Below are positions 26,812 through 35,305 of a stretch of 64,000 bases of DNA, in pieces. Source of the stretch: Psychrobacillus sp. NEAU-3TGS (GTDB taxonomy: Bacteria > Bacillota > Bacilli > Bacillales_A > Planococcaceae). The position numbers and the translations under genes were made by a program. Location: assembly GCF_029955155.1 (NCBI RefSeq), contig NZ_JAPNOZ010000012.1:1123753-1187752 (forward strand), written 5' to 3'. Each line of letters begins with the position of its first letter. Within the stretch, counting starts at the first letter, position 1. The notes beneath the pieces were generated by a model. That model was not told where the DNA came from, made no database searches, and saw only the letters and a program-made list of their open reading frames with translations.

Positions 26812-26844
26812 AAAAAATCCGCCTCACTCAGAAGCGGATTTTTT
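26812..26844. terminator. Terminator of csbA
   Basis: Perfect 11-base stem AAAAAATCCGC / GCGGATTTTTT with an 11-base loop. The csbA stop codon lies in the loop. T-runs occur on both strands. Confidence 0.88.
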
Positions 26845-27078
26845 CTTTGTATTTTTACTTTTAGTAGCATACCAGAATCCTACGGTTAGTGATGCTGCGT
26901 CTAATATATAAATCCACCATCTGTGTGTGTAGCCCGCTTGTACCGATGCAGCGAATAATGCGACTGTCAGTATGAGCGCTACATAAGGATTAAATGTTAT
27001 ACGGGTAAAAAGAACGACGAGTAATGCAGGTGCAAAAATGGCTAGAATTATTTGTGTTGATAAAGATAATGTTTCCAT
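26824..27078 (-). CDS. csbA: CsbA family membrane protein
   Basis: 84 residues with three helices and a Lys-rich cytoplasmic end. APALLVVLFTRITFNPYVAL closely follows the B. subtilis CsbA N-terminus, as do GYTHRWW and ASLTVGFWYA. In B. subtilis csbA is a sigma-B-controlled gene of unknown function next to minJ. The ATG has GTAGGAG upstream. It follows minJ after 8 bases, so it can be co-transcribed with it. No sigma-B promoter could be recognised in that short gap. Confidence 0.85.
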   Translation of the reverse strand: METLSLSTQIILAIFAPALLVVLFTRITFNPYVALILTVALFAASVQAGYTHRWWIYILDAASLTVGFWYATKSKNTKKKSASE

Positions 27079-27086
27079 AAGTTCTC

Positions 27087-28256
27087 CTACCTTACCAGGA
27101 TCAGCCCTAATCGATAATGATCATGTCTAAACAAAACATGTTGACGTAAACGAAGCTCACCGCTGAAATCCAATACTTCTAGACGACAGTGCGCTGCATT
27201 TATTTGGACCGCTTCATATAATTCTTGTTCGTTCGTCACTTTTTGTCCATTCACTTTAACGATACGCTCCCCGATGAGAAGCCCCATTTTTTCTGCTGGG
27301 GAATCAGAAAGCACTCCTGCTATCATAACACCATCTGACTGCGGAGACACTGCAAACGCTCCAGACGTCTCTTTCTTATATTCTATATAACTAATGATAA
27401 CTCTACCTAATACACCAAGAGCAATAGCAATTACACTTATTAGTGGCATTACAAATCCAGCAGCCCCAATGATTGTGATCAATAGACCAAGTTGCCAAAC
27501 CTTTTTCCCTAACCTTGGGAAAAATTGAACCGGTAGTGTATGTCTACTTTTCTGCTGAAATCCTATTACGAAAGGAAACAGTACTAGGGAAAACGTAGAT
27601 TCTCCTAACGTAAATTGTGGCCAATATGGAATATACGAACCAATCGCATCACCTGGGATAACGAGTACGATCGGCAATAACCATAATCGTTTCGTTATAT
27701 ATTCCATCGCTTCTATCCCACGTGCGGTTGTTACTAACCTCGGAGAAGCATGACTTGAACCGTACTTTTGAATGAGTGCCCCTTCTGCAATTAATAACAA
27801 TCCGGCTAAAATGGCAATTGGAATGATTGCATCATTCATGATATTTAATCCCGCCAGATTCCATGAAAATAGATGGAAAGACCAGTTGTATACATCCATT
27901 ATATACAACGTAGCTGCGCCTAAAGCAATGGCATAAATGGCAGAACCAGCTTGATACATAAACAATAATACAAACAAAATCATCCATGCACTATATATGA
28001 AAACCCAGGAAACTGGTAGTACAAGTCCTATCCCAATACTTAGCACTGACAAAATGATTGCCCAAATGTACCCATCTAGAAGAAGTCTCTTTGCTTCTGT
28101 CCATCCCCATAAAATTCTTGTTCGCAACTGTCTTCTTTCTCGTTTCACGCGGTAATAGCCGATTAGAACAGAGAAAAGGATCGTAATATAAATTGCTGGA
28201 TGAAGGAAAAATCGTCCGATTCCTTTACCCAATTCGATTAATAACTCCTGTATCAT
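27087..28256 (-). CDS. minJ: Division-site topology protein MinJ
   Basis: 389 residues: about seven or eight transmembrane helices (residues 10-285) followed by a C-terminal PDZ domain (about 300-389), in which VLSDSPAEKMGLLIGERIVKVNG-type sequence is diagnostic. The length agrees with B. subtilis MinJ, which bridges DivIVA and MinCD at the poles and septum. Of two nearby ATG codons I chose 28256, 6 bases after GAGGAGG. The position between ctpB and csbA is the B. subtilis position. Confidence 0.86.
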   Translation of the reverse strand: MIQELLIELGKGIGRFFLHPAIYITILFSVLIGYYRVKRERRQLRTRILWGWTEAKRLLLDGYIWAIILSVLSIGIGLVLPVSWVFIYSAWMILFVLLFMYQAGSAIYAIALGAATLYIMDVYNWSFHLFSWNLAGLNIMNDAIIPIAILAGLLLIAEGALIQKYGSSHASPRLVTTARGIEAMEYITKRLWLLPIVLVIPGDAIGSYIPYWPQFTLGESTFSLVLFPFVIGFQQKSRHTLPVQFFPRLGKKVWQLGLLITIIGAAGFVMPLISVIAIALGVLGRVIISYIEYKKETSGAFAVSPQSDGVMIAGVLSDSPAEKMGLLIGERIVKVNGQKVTNEQELYEAVQINAAHCRLEVLDFSGELRLRQHVLFRHDHYRLGLILVR

Positions 28257-28338
28257 ACGCATCCTCCTCGCTTGCACATATCCTTCCTATTATTGTAACA
28301 AACGAGGAGCCTTTTGCGTATAGGATTTTCGTATAATC

Positions 28339-29763
28339 TTATTTACTTAAATCATGGATTAAATAACTGATACCCATTTGTAATTGCTTGTCATTTTCTT
28401 TTTGGGTTTTATATGCTTCCACCGTTTCCGTTAAAGATTGGAATAATGCGCCGTTTATTTCGCCGCCTTCTTCTAAGCTTCTTTCTTGGCGATACTTTTC
28501 GACTGCATCTTCCGTATCTTCGTCAAAATAGCCATCTTGCCTACCGATATTATAGCCGAGCGCGCCTAAGACTTGCTGTACATATTTTACCTCTTCACCG
28601 TAATCACCAACTCGGAATTCCCCGCTCAAGTATTTTTGATCCATTGCAAACAATTCTTCCTGTTCCACTTTTAAATCCGCTTCAATTCCTTTATGATGAA
28701 TCCATTCTTGTTTTGGAGTAAGCCATTTATGTGTAGAAATTTTCAACTTACCACCATTTGATAATGGATGTGTTTCTTGTACCGTTCCTTTACCAAAGCT
28801 TTTTTCGCCTACAATTAGCGCACGATTATTATCGCGTAACGCTCCAGCAAGCACTTCACTGGCAGAAGCACTTCCCCCGTTTTGCAATAAAACAGCTGGT
28901 ACTTTATTTAAATAAGGTGCCTCTTTACTTTCTGTGTTTAACATTTCTAATACACCTTTTGCATTTTGCATATAAGCAAAAGTCGTTCCATTTTTCATTA
29001 ACGTGCCAATCACAGAAGAAACACTAAATAAATAACCACCAGGATTTCCCCTTACGTCTATGACTAGTCCGTCAATACCACGCTCTACGAGTGATTTTGT
29101 TTGCTTTTCCCATTCTTCTCCCGTTTTTTCACCAAATAATGAAATCGTCACTATTCCAATGGGATGATTATCCACTTCATATATTTCACTCGAAACCGTA
29201 TGCATTGCAATTGTTTCCCGTTTCATATGTAACTCTACATGGCGATTTTCACTTGCACGATAGATCGTCATTTTCAACGAAGTACCCTTTTCACCACTTA
29301 ATAATTGGACTAGCTCGGCCATCGTCTTTCCATCTACTCTTTCTTCATTCACTCGGACAATTTCATCCTGTGACTTTAACCCTGCCTTATAGGCTGGCGA
29401 GTCTTTAAGTGGAGCAACTACGATAAATTTCCCTGCAGATTGCATAATTTCTACACCGATTCCAACACGTTCTTCTGCAAGAGATGCTTCTTGGTTTGCA
29501 GCTTCTTCCTTTGTCAAATACGTGCTATGAGGATCTTCTAGCGCTTCGGTCATTCCCCGTATCGCGCCTTCTACTAGCAGCTTTTCATTTTTTGAAAACA
29601 CAGCCTCCTTTTTGATCAATTGAAATGCTTCGTCAATTACTTCACTATTACTAACACTACCCTCTGTTTCTACTGATTTAGTAGATTTTCCGTACCAAAA
29701 ATAGACTACCCCAAGCAAAATAATGAATAACAAGACATATAAAAAAATCCGACTTTTGCGCAA
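28339..29763 (-). CDS. ctpB: S41 carboxy-terminal processing protease
   Basis: 474 residues: N-terminal membrane anchor (5-24), PDZ domain (about 95-175), S41 protease domain and a C-terminal peptidoglycan-binding domain (about 385-450). The catalytic Ser300 is in GGSASASE, Lys325 in SFGKGTVQ and Gln329 follows, with the 25-residue Ser-Lys spacing of CtpB. In B. subtilis CtpB cuts SpoIVFA during sporulation, which suggests a spore former but does not prove it. Start: the TTG at 29763, 6 bases after AGGAGG; another TTG at 29769 directly abuts that site. Upstream of minJ. Confidence 0.88.
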   Translation of the reverse strand: MRKSRIFLYVLLFIILLGVVYFWYGKSTKSVETEGSVSNSEVIDEAFQLIKKEAVFSKNEKLLVEGAIRGMTEALEDPHSTYLTKEEAANQEASLAEERVGIGVEIMQSAGKFIVVAPLKDSPAYKAGLKSQDEIVRVNEERVDGKTMAELVQLLSGEKGTSLKMTIYRASENRHVELHMKRETIAMHTVSSEIYEVDNHPIGIVTISLFGEKTGEEWEKQTKSLVERGIDGLVIDVRGNPGGYLFSVSSVIGTLMKNGTTFAYMQNAKGVLEMLNTESKEAPYLNKVPAVLLQNGGSASASEVLAGALRDNNRALIVGEKSFGKGTVQETHPLSNGGKLKISTHKWLTPKQEWIHHKGIEADLKVEQEELFAMDQKYLSGEFRVGDYGEEVKYVQQVLGALGYNIGRQDGYFDEDTEDAVEKYRQERSLEEGGEINGALFQSLTETVEAYKTQKENDKQLQMGISYLIHDLSK

Positions 29764-29834
29764 GTTCAACCTCCTACTTTTCCACTAATATATGTGTGGA
29801 AATAGAAATTTAATACTTGCCCAAAAATCGGCGT

Positions 29835-30413
29835 TTATTTTAATTTGCTTACATAGTCTATAAGCATCTGTTCATCCATAGGTCCAACAATTTTGTTTTG
29901 AATCGTTCCCGTCGTGTCAATCATATACGTAGTTGGAATTGTAATCGCTTGATACGTTTTCCCAACATCTCCTTCTTCATCTAAAGGAATTGGAAAGCTA
30001 AGTGCATAATCTTCTTTAAAAAGTTTTACTTTATCGATACCAACATCGGAGCTCGTTAAGTTAACTGCTAAAATTTCTACATTTTCTTGTTCTGCCATAT
30101 CTTCATAGTAGTTTTGCATATGAGGCATCTCCGCTTTACAAGGAGGACACCAAGTTGCCCAAAAGTTCAATACAACTTTTTTCCCTTGATAATCTGCAAG
30201 CGACACTTCTTTTCCATCAAGCGTAGTAAGTGTAAAATTTGGGGCACGATCGCCTTGACCTATTCCTTCATTTGCAGGGTTCGCTGCCATATCGGTTCCC
30301 ATTTGTTCTCCGGCAAAAGCTTCCGTTTCGTCTACATTATTTTTTACAAAAGATATGGTTGCGATAGCGACTAAGCAACCTACGATTAATAAGCCTATTA
30401 ATTTTTTTTTCAC
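29835..30413 (-). CDS. Membrane-anchored thiol-disulfide oxidoreductase (ResA/TlpA-like)
   Basis: 192 residues: N-terminal hydrophobic anchor (4-24), low-complexity spacer, then an AhpC/TSA-thioredoxin domain from about 52. The redox motif is WCPPC with Cys89 and Cys92, as in ResA, and the cis-Pro region is ITIPTTYMI. It acts outside the membrane as a reductant, typically for cytochrome c maturation; a c-type cytochrome gene (cccB) lies 3.5 kb away. The start is GTG at 30413, 5 bases after GGAGGTAAGAA. It heads a likely unit with ctpB-minJ-csbA. Confidence 0.85.
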   Translation of the reverse strand: MKKKLIGLLIVGCLVAIATISFVKNNVDETEAFAGEQMGTDMAANPANEGIGQGDRAPNFTLTTLDGKEVSLADYQGKKVVLNFWATWCPPCKAEMPHMQNYYEDMAEQENVEILAVNLTSSDVGIDKVKLFKEDYALSFPIPLDEEGDVGKTYQAITIPTTYMIDTTGTIQNKIVGPMDEQMLIDYVSKLK

Positions 30414-30504
30414 TTCTTACCTCCATTAATGCATTTTCAATACATATCATCGCTCTTATTATAAACTGAATAGTCACTTGTATACCAATGGAATGTTTAT
30501 GACA

Positions 30505-30541
30505 AAAGAAAAGACGCCTTCCTAGATAGAATAGGCGTCTT
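30505..30541 (-). terminator. Terminator after the M23 hydrolase gene
   Basis: Nine-base stem AAGACGCCT / AGGCGTCTT with a 13-base loop. The minus strand continues CTTTTCTTTTG. It separates ftsEX-hydrolase from the thioredoxin-ctpB-minJ genes. Confidence 0.75.
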
Positions 30542-30550
30542 GACATGAAA

Positions 30551-31858
30551 TTATAGGGAAATATATCTCAATGGATTTACTGAGTTATTTGCCATACCAC
30601 TCCATGTACCGATATGGATTTCAAAATGTAAATGAGGTCCTGTCGAATTTCCTGTCGTTCCAACTGCACCAATCGATTGGCCTTTTGAAACGGCTTGTCC
30701 AACACTTACTTTAATACTACTTAGATGTGCATATAAAGAAGTAAACGTTTGACCATCTATAGAGTGTGTTACCATAATCACATTTCCATATGTGCTAAGT
30801 GGTGATGCATAAGATACTACTCCATCTGCCGCTGAAACAACTGTAGTACCTGTCGGAGCTCCAAAGTCGATCCCATAATGCATTTTCCCTTTTCCATATA
30901 TAGGATGCATACGATATCCGTAACCAGAAGTAAGACGTCCTGATGCTGGTCTTGTCCAATCTCCTGAAGAGACTGCTGGAATTGCTGTAGATGACCCACT
31001 TGCTGCTTGTTGACGTTTTCTTTCTTCCGCTTGTTTACGTTTTTTCTCTTCTGCTAGTTTTCGTGCAATTTCTGCTTGGCGTTTTTGTTCAGCAACAATT
31101 TTATTTGTCACTTCTTCGCTTAAATTTAATACTTCATCGTACTCTGATTCCATTTCTTGTTTATCAGCTTGTAATTTTTTTTGTTCCACTTCTAATTGAT
31201 CTACTAAATTTCCTTTAGATGCTTTCTGTTTATCTAGCTCAGCCTTTAAATTTAGTAACTCATTTTTGCTTGCTTCTTGTTGTTTTAATTTATCTTCTAA
31301 GCTTGCTTTTTGCTCTTCTAGCTGTTTTTTATCATCAGCCTGTTCTTTCAAAATCGTACGGTCCGCTTCCATCAATGTATTTACTGCTGAGAAACGGTCG
31401 ATAAAATCGATAAAACTATTTGCACCTAGTAAAACGTCTAAATAACTAACAGATCCTCCGCTAACTTGAACTGCACGGATTCGCTCTTTCAACAGCTCAT
31501 CACGTTCTTCAATTTTACGCTCTAACTCTGCAATAGAAGCTTTTAAATTTTCTATTTCTGTCGTTGTTAACTCTATTTCATTTAGCACTTTAGATATTTT
31601 ATCTTCTGTCGTTATAATTTCTGTATCTAAAGCTTGAATTTGAGCCATAATTTGTTCGATTTTTGATGCGTTATCGTTAATCTTACCTTCTGTTTCTTTA
31701 ATATTTGAGTTTATCGTATTTTTCTTTTGTTCAAGTTCTTTTTGCTGACTTTTTAAATCGTTCAATGAATTAGCAAGGGCACTTGGTCCTGTGAATAAAA
31801 GCGCGCAAGTAGTAGCTATCGCAAAGACGCGTAGCACCCATTTAGACTGTTTTCTCAA
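30551..31858 (-). CDS. Secreted M23 endopeptidase with coiled coil (EnvC/PcsB-like)
   Basis: 435 residues: signal peptide (1-29, cleavage after ALA), a long two-part coiled coil (about 30-275), a Ser/Ala linker and a LytM/M23 domain (about 299-435). Zinc ligands are visible: His327 and Asp331 in MHYGIDFGAP, and His411 in the HLHFEI motif. The layout matches FtsEX-activated hydrolases, whose coiled coil contacts FtsX. The gene lies 39 bases after ftsX in the same direction, which supports that partnership. The start is TTG at 31858 with GAGAGGAG 9 bases before it. In B. subtilis the FtsEX partner CwlO is an NlpC/P60 enzyme encoded elsewhere. Confidence 0.88.
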   Translation of the reverse strand: MRKQSKWVLRVFAIATTCALLFTGPSALANSLNDLKSQQKELEQKKNTINSNIKETEGKINDNASKIEQIMAQIQALDTEIITTEDKISKVLNEIELTTTEIENLKASIAELERKIEERDELLKERIRAVQVSGGSVSYLDVLLGANSFIDFIDRFSAVNTLMEADRTILKEQADDKKQLEEQKASLEDKLKQQEASKNELLNLKAELDKQKASKGNLVDQLEVEQKKLQADKQEMESEYDEVLNLSEEVTNKIVAEQKRQAEIARKLAEEKKRKQAEERKRQQAASGSSTAIPAVSSGDWTRPASGRLTSGYGYRMHPIYGKGKMHYGIDFGAPTGTTVVSAADGVVSYASPLSTYGNVIMVTHSIDGQTFTSLYAHLSSIKVSVGQAVSKGQSIGAVGTTGNSTGPHLHFEIHIGTWSGMANNSVNPLRYISL

Positions 31859-31897
31859 AACTTCTTGCTCCTCTCAATTTTCCTTCATAGTTCCTTT

Positions 31898-32785
31898 TTA
31901 TACACGCAAAAACTTTCTTACTGACATGAAACTTCCCCAGACACCTATAAGTACTCCCATCAATAAAATCAACGCATTTACTTGATAGATAAATGGTGAA
32001 AAATCGAGCAGTTCAAATAAGTTTCCTTGTGCAAGTTTCGGTGCTAGCACTTTATGAATATTGTAATAGAGTGTCGTTACGAGCGTGATTGGAATAATTG
32101 CCCCTAGAATACCTAGCCACATTCCTTCTAAAATGAAAGGAATACGGATAAACCAATTGGTTGCACCAACAAGTTTCATAATTTCGATATCTCTTCTTCT
32201 TGCAACAATCGTAATGCGAATCGTATTCGATATTAAGAACATTGCCGTGAATAATAATGCTAGTATCAGTACTAATCCTACATTTCTACTAGTGTTCAAG
32301 AAAGAAAATAGTTTTTCAATTTTTCCTTCTCCATATTTCACTTCGAATGTGTTATCTAAACGATCCAGTCTTTTAGCTACTTTTTCTGTGTCTTGCGGAT
32401 TTGCTGCTTTTGCATAAAACACATTATGTAATGGATTTTGCTGTTCAAACAAACGCAAGTCTTCCCCGAAATCCAACACTAACTTATTCAGCTCATCTTC
32501 TTTTGGAGAATATTGTACTTCTGCTACACCTGATGTATTTTTAATCTCATCTTGTAATGCTGTGATAGCAGCTTCGTCAGCTGTTAATTCGACAATTACT
32601 TTAATTTCTACATCTTTTTCAAGATCATCTGCTACTTTGTTTAAATTCATCATGATCATGACGAACACGCCGACTAATAGTAACGTAACAGTTACCGCAC
32701 TCACCGAAGCAAATGTCATCCAACCATTTCGACTGATACTTTTCAAGCTATCTCTGAAGTGCCTACCTGCTGTTCTAGTTTTCAT
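31898..32785 (-). CDS. ftsX: Cell division ABC-transporter-like protein FtsX
   Basis: 295 residues with four transmembrane helices (about 22-48, 172-195, 220-245 and 268-290) and the large extracytoplasmic loop (50-165) between the first two that engages the hydrolase. The C-terminal FtsX domain contains ARRRDIEIMKLVGATNWFIR. It does not transport; it transmits FtsE ATP hydrolysis to a peptidoglycan hydrolase. Its ATG overlaps the ftsE end by 11 bases, with AAAGGGG inside ftsE. Confidence 0.93.
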   Translation of the reverse strand: MKTRTAGRHFRDSLKSISRNGWMTFASVSAVTVTLLLVGVFVMIMMNLNKVADDLEKDVEIKVIVELTADEAAITALQDEIKNTSGVAEVQYSPKEDELNKLVLDFGEDLRLFEQQNPLHNVFYAKAANPQDTEKVAKRLDRLDNTFEVKYGEGKIEKLFSFLNTSRNVGLVLILALLFTAMFLISNTIRITIVARRRDIEIMKLVGATNWFIRIPFILEGMWLGILGAIIPITLVTTLYYNIHKVLAPKLAQGNLFELLDFSPFIYQVNALILLMGVLIGVWGSFMSVRKFLRV

Positions 32786-33461
32786 AACCGTATTCCCCTT
32801 TGTCTTCGTCTCGAGTGATTAATCCACCCTCAACAGCGATAACACGGTGTCTAATGGTATTTACAATTTCTCTATTATGTGTTGCCATTATAATTGTAGT
32901 TCCTCGAGCATTAATTTCTTCGAATATATTCATAATTTCCCAGGATGTGTCTGGATCAAGATTTCCCGTTGGCTCGTCCGCAATGACAAGCTTTGGAGTG
33001 TTGACAATAGACCGAGCGATTGAAACACGTTGTTGCTCGCCACCAGAGAGCTCTGTAGGAAACATTCTTGCTTTATGTTTTAGACCTACAAGTTCCAAAA
33101 CTTCCATTACCTTTTTGCGAATAACAGTTGGCGTTTCTTCAATAACTTCTAATGCAAATGCAACATTTTCATATACATTTAGTCGTGGTAGTAATTTAAA
33201 GTCTTGAAAGACTACTCCTATTTGTCTTCTCAAATAAGGAACTTTATTGTTTTTTAATGACGATAGATTAGTACCATTGATGAAGATATCTCCAGATGTT
33301 GGTCGTTCTTCTCGATACATCATTTTGATGAATGTCGATTTTCCTGCACCACTGGGTCCAACTACGTATACAAATTCTCCTTGCTTAATTTCTATATCAA
33401 TTCCATTTGCGGCAACAATTCCGTTTGGATATTTTTTATAGACATTTTTCATTTCAATCAT
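32775..33461 (-). CDS. ftsE: Cell division ATP-binding protein FtsE
   Basis: 228 residues, an ABC ATPase: Walker A GPSGAGKS (35-42), signature LSGGEQQR near 140, Walker B LVIADEPTGNLD near 160 and H-loop ATHNRE. Partner of FtsX at the membrane. The ATG at 33461 has TAGGTGG upstream. The upstream gap to cccB is about 390 bases, so the promoter is probably there; a TTATAAT lies at about 33517-33523 on the minus strand, without a convincing -35. Confidence 0.94.
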   Translation of the reverse strand: MIEMKNVYKKYPNGIVAANGIDIEIKQGEFVYVVGPSGAGKSTFIKMMYREERPTSGDIFINGTNLSSLKNNKVPYLRRQIGVVFQDFKLLPRLNVYENVAFALEVIEETPTVIRKKVMEVLELVGLKHKARMFPTELSGGEQQRVSIARSIVNTPKLVIADEPTGNLDPDTSWEIMNIFEEINARGTTIIMATHNREIVNTIRHRVIAVEGGLITRDEDKGEYGYEN

Positions 33462-33805
33462 TTATAAACCACCTAATTAGTTTCGTTTAATTAAAAATGC
33501 GACATGCCTATTATAACATTAGACGCTTCTTATTTTGTTACAATTACATTTCATTTTATAGGCAATACTAGGTAAAAATTCGTTGATTCGATGTATTTTT
33601 CAATTTTAATAGGTAATAATACCTCAGTTCAAATGACCTACCGTTGTTATTTTCTACATCGTCCGCTTAGATTCCTTCTTTTCTTTATATTTTCTTTTTT
33701 CATAAAATTGCTGTAGAAAATTTACTTTTCGGAGAAAACAAGCTTTTGTGTCGTAATTTGGAGGTAGTTTTTCGTGTTCGGGGTTAGTTTGAATCTCCTT
33801 GAACA
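33462..33805. other. AT-rich intergenic region before ftsE
   Basis: No reading frame with a ribosome-binding site and no strong hairpin was found. It should contain the ftsE promoter. Towards its left-hand cccB side there are two imperfect GTAGTTTTTCG / TTAGTTTGAA repeats spaced about 20 bases apart (33760-33795), which may be a weak relative of the 21-bp arrays. Confidence 0.3.
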
Positions 33806-33843
33806 AAAAAAATCAGCTGCCCGAGATGAGCAACTGATTTTTT
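33806..33843. terminator. Terminator after cccB
   Basis: Stem of AAAAAATCAG with CTGATTTTTT, prolonged by an imperfect CTGC / GCAA part. T-runs on both strands. It lies 9 bases past the cccB stop. Confidence 0.75.
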
Positions 33844-33851
33844 CTTACATA

Positions 33852-34211
33852 TTATTTTTTAGCAGCTAACCATGCAGCTACTGCTTGTGCTTCCTCGCCT
33901 GTTACCAGTCCACCTGGCATAGCGCCTCTACCATTTTCAATAACATTTAAAATTTCATCTTCAGATAAACGTGATCCAACATCATTAAGCGCTGGGAAGT
34001 TACCTTGTCCTTCTAAATTACCACCGTGACAGCTAATACATTTCGAACTAACAATTTTTTCTGCATCTGCTGAAGCATTTTCAGTAGTTGGAGCAGTACC
34101 TGTGTCAGTGTCAGTCGCCGTGTCATTATCATTTGCTTCGTCATTGCCACCGCCACAAGCAGCTAGCATTAATCCTGCACCAAATATTACAGCTAATAGT
34201 TTTTTGTTCAT
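33852..34211 (-). CDS. cccB: Cytochrome c-551 lipoprotein
   Basis: 119 residues: lipoprotein signal with lipobox LMLAAC (Cys19 lipidated), an Asp/Thr-rich linker (20-45), and a small cytochrome c domain with the heme motif CISCH (Cys58, Cys61, His62) and axial Met98 in GAMPGG. It is a membrane-tethered electron carrier on the outer face. The ATG at 34211 has GGGAGG 8 bases upstream; the frame opens 12 codons earlier without such a site. The position between yvjA and ftsE equals that of B. subtilis cccB. Confidence 0.92.
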   Translation of the reverse strand: MNKKLLAVIFGAGLMLAACGGGNDEANDNDTATDTDTGTAPTTENASADAEKIVSSKCISCHGGNLEGQGNFPALNDVGSRLSEDEILNVIENGRGAMPGGLVTGEEAQAVAAWLAAKK

Positions 34212-34264
34212 TACTATTACCTCCCTCAAAGTAAATTTGAACCTCATACTTTATTATACCACTG

Positions 34265-35134
34265 TTAATACCTTTTGAAACCTTCACCAAGCACCTCGTA
34301 GGCATCGGAAACAATGACAAAAGCTGTTGAATCAATTGTCTTAATGACATGTTTCAGTTTTGTGAACTCTGTTTGGTACGCTACAACCATTAAAATTGGT
34401 CTTTCTTTATTCGTATATCCGCCAAAAGCAGGAAGTTTTGTCACCCCACGATCTATCTCTTTATAGATAGCATCCCTTATTTCATCCTGTTTATTCGTAA
34501 TAATATAAATCATTTTCGATTGGCTAAAACCTAATTGGACGATGTCGATTGTTTTGGTCGTCACAAATAATCCAATTAGCGCATAAAGTGCTTTTTCAAT
34601 ATCAAAAACGAATGCCGCAGTAATAACGATCAAGCCATCTATCAACAAAACACTCGTTCCAAGCGAAAAGCCTGTATACTTCGTAATAATTTGTGCCGCC
34701 AAGTCAGTTCCTCCGGTAGAGGCACCTCCACGAAATACAATTCCTAGTCCAAGACCAACTGCAATCCCGCCAAACAATGCACCTAATAAAGGATTATTTG
34801 TCCAAGGATCCCAACTAGAAGTTAACAAAACAACTGCTGGCAATGTTAATGTTCCAACAAATGACTTAATGCCAAATTTCGCCCCTAAAAAGATTAAACC
34901 TGCGATAAAAAGGGGAATATTAAAAGCATATTGCACAATCCCAGGTTCCCACCCAAAAACACCCTTTAAAATAGTACTAATACCGCTAACTCCACCGGAA
35001 GCAATTTGGTTAGGCAATAAAAAAACATTAAAGCCAATCGCAATAATCGCTGCACCAATAATAACGTATATATAATCTCTGACATGCTCCACTATTGGAG
35101 GTAGTTCTTTATGTAGTCTGTGATTAGTTTCCAT
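34265..35134 (-). CDS. yvjA: YitT/DUF161 family membrane protein (YvjA-like)
   Basis: 289 residues: five or six helices in the N-terminal 195 residues (GFNVFLLPNQIASGGVSGIS is the family signature) and a C-terminal cytoplasmic DUF2179 domain with GVTKLPAFGGYTNKERPIL. Function unknown. The ATG at 35134 has AAAGAGGA upstream. In B. subtilis yvjA directly precedes cccB and follows prfB; here the cstA-lytST-chemoreceptor block separates it from prfB. Confidence 0.85.
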   Translation of the reverse strand: METNHRLHKELPPIVEHVRDYIYVIIGAAIIAIGFNVFLLPNQIASGGVSGISTILKGVFGWEPGIVQYAFNIPLFIAGLIFLGAKFGIKSFVGTLTLPAVVLLTSSWDPWTNNPLLGALFGGIAVGLGLGIVFRGGASTGGTDLAAQIITKYTGFSLGTSVLLIDGLIVITAAFVFDIEKALYALIGLFVTTKTIDIVQLGFSQSKMIYIITNKQDEIRDAIYKEIDRGVTKLPAFGGYTNKERPILMVVAYQTEFTKLKHVIKTIDSTAFVIVSDAYEVLGEGFKRY

Positions 35135-35248
35135 TGAATATCCTCTTTCGTTGTCATAGATGGCACTAGTATAACAACTGAAACAACATTTGTGAACTTC
35201 AGCAAAGTATCGTTTTAATCGACTAAAGTAATAAGATATAACGCCAAC

Positions 35249-35299
35249 AAAAAAAGCTCCAAGCTCAAAACGATTTAGAACCGTTTTAAACCTTGGAGC
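35249..35299 (-). terminator. Terminator after cstA
   Basis: Outer stem GCTCCAAG / CTTGGAGC (35256-35263 with 35292-35299), inner stem AAAACG / CGTTTT, and seven T on the minus strand. Confidence 0.85.
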
Positions 35300-35305
35300 C
35301 TGATA

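Noticed and set aside
26636-26827. Minus-strand frame encoding SQDR-type heptad repeats
   Set aside because: The heptads are a consequence of the 21-bp DNA period. It overlaps the end of azlD and the csbA terminator and has no start signals.
30337-30546. 69-codon frame overlapping the thioredoxin gene start
   Set aside because: It covers a terminator hairpin and a ribosome-binding site in another frame and resembles no protein.
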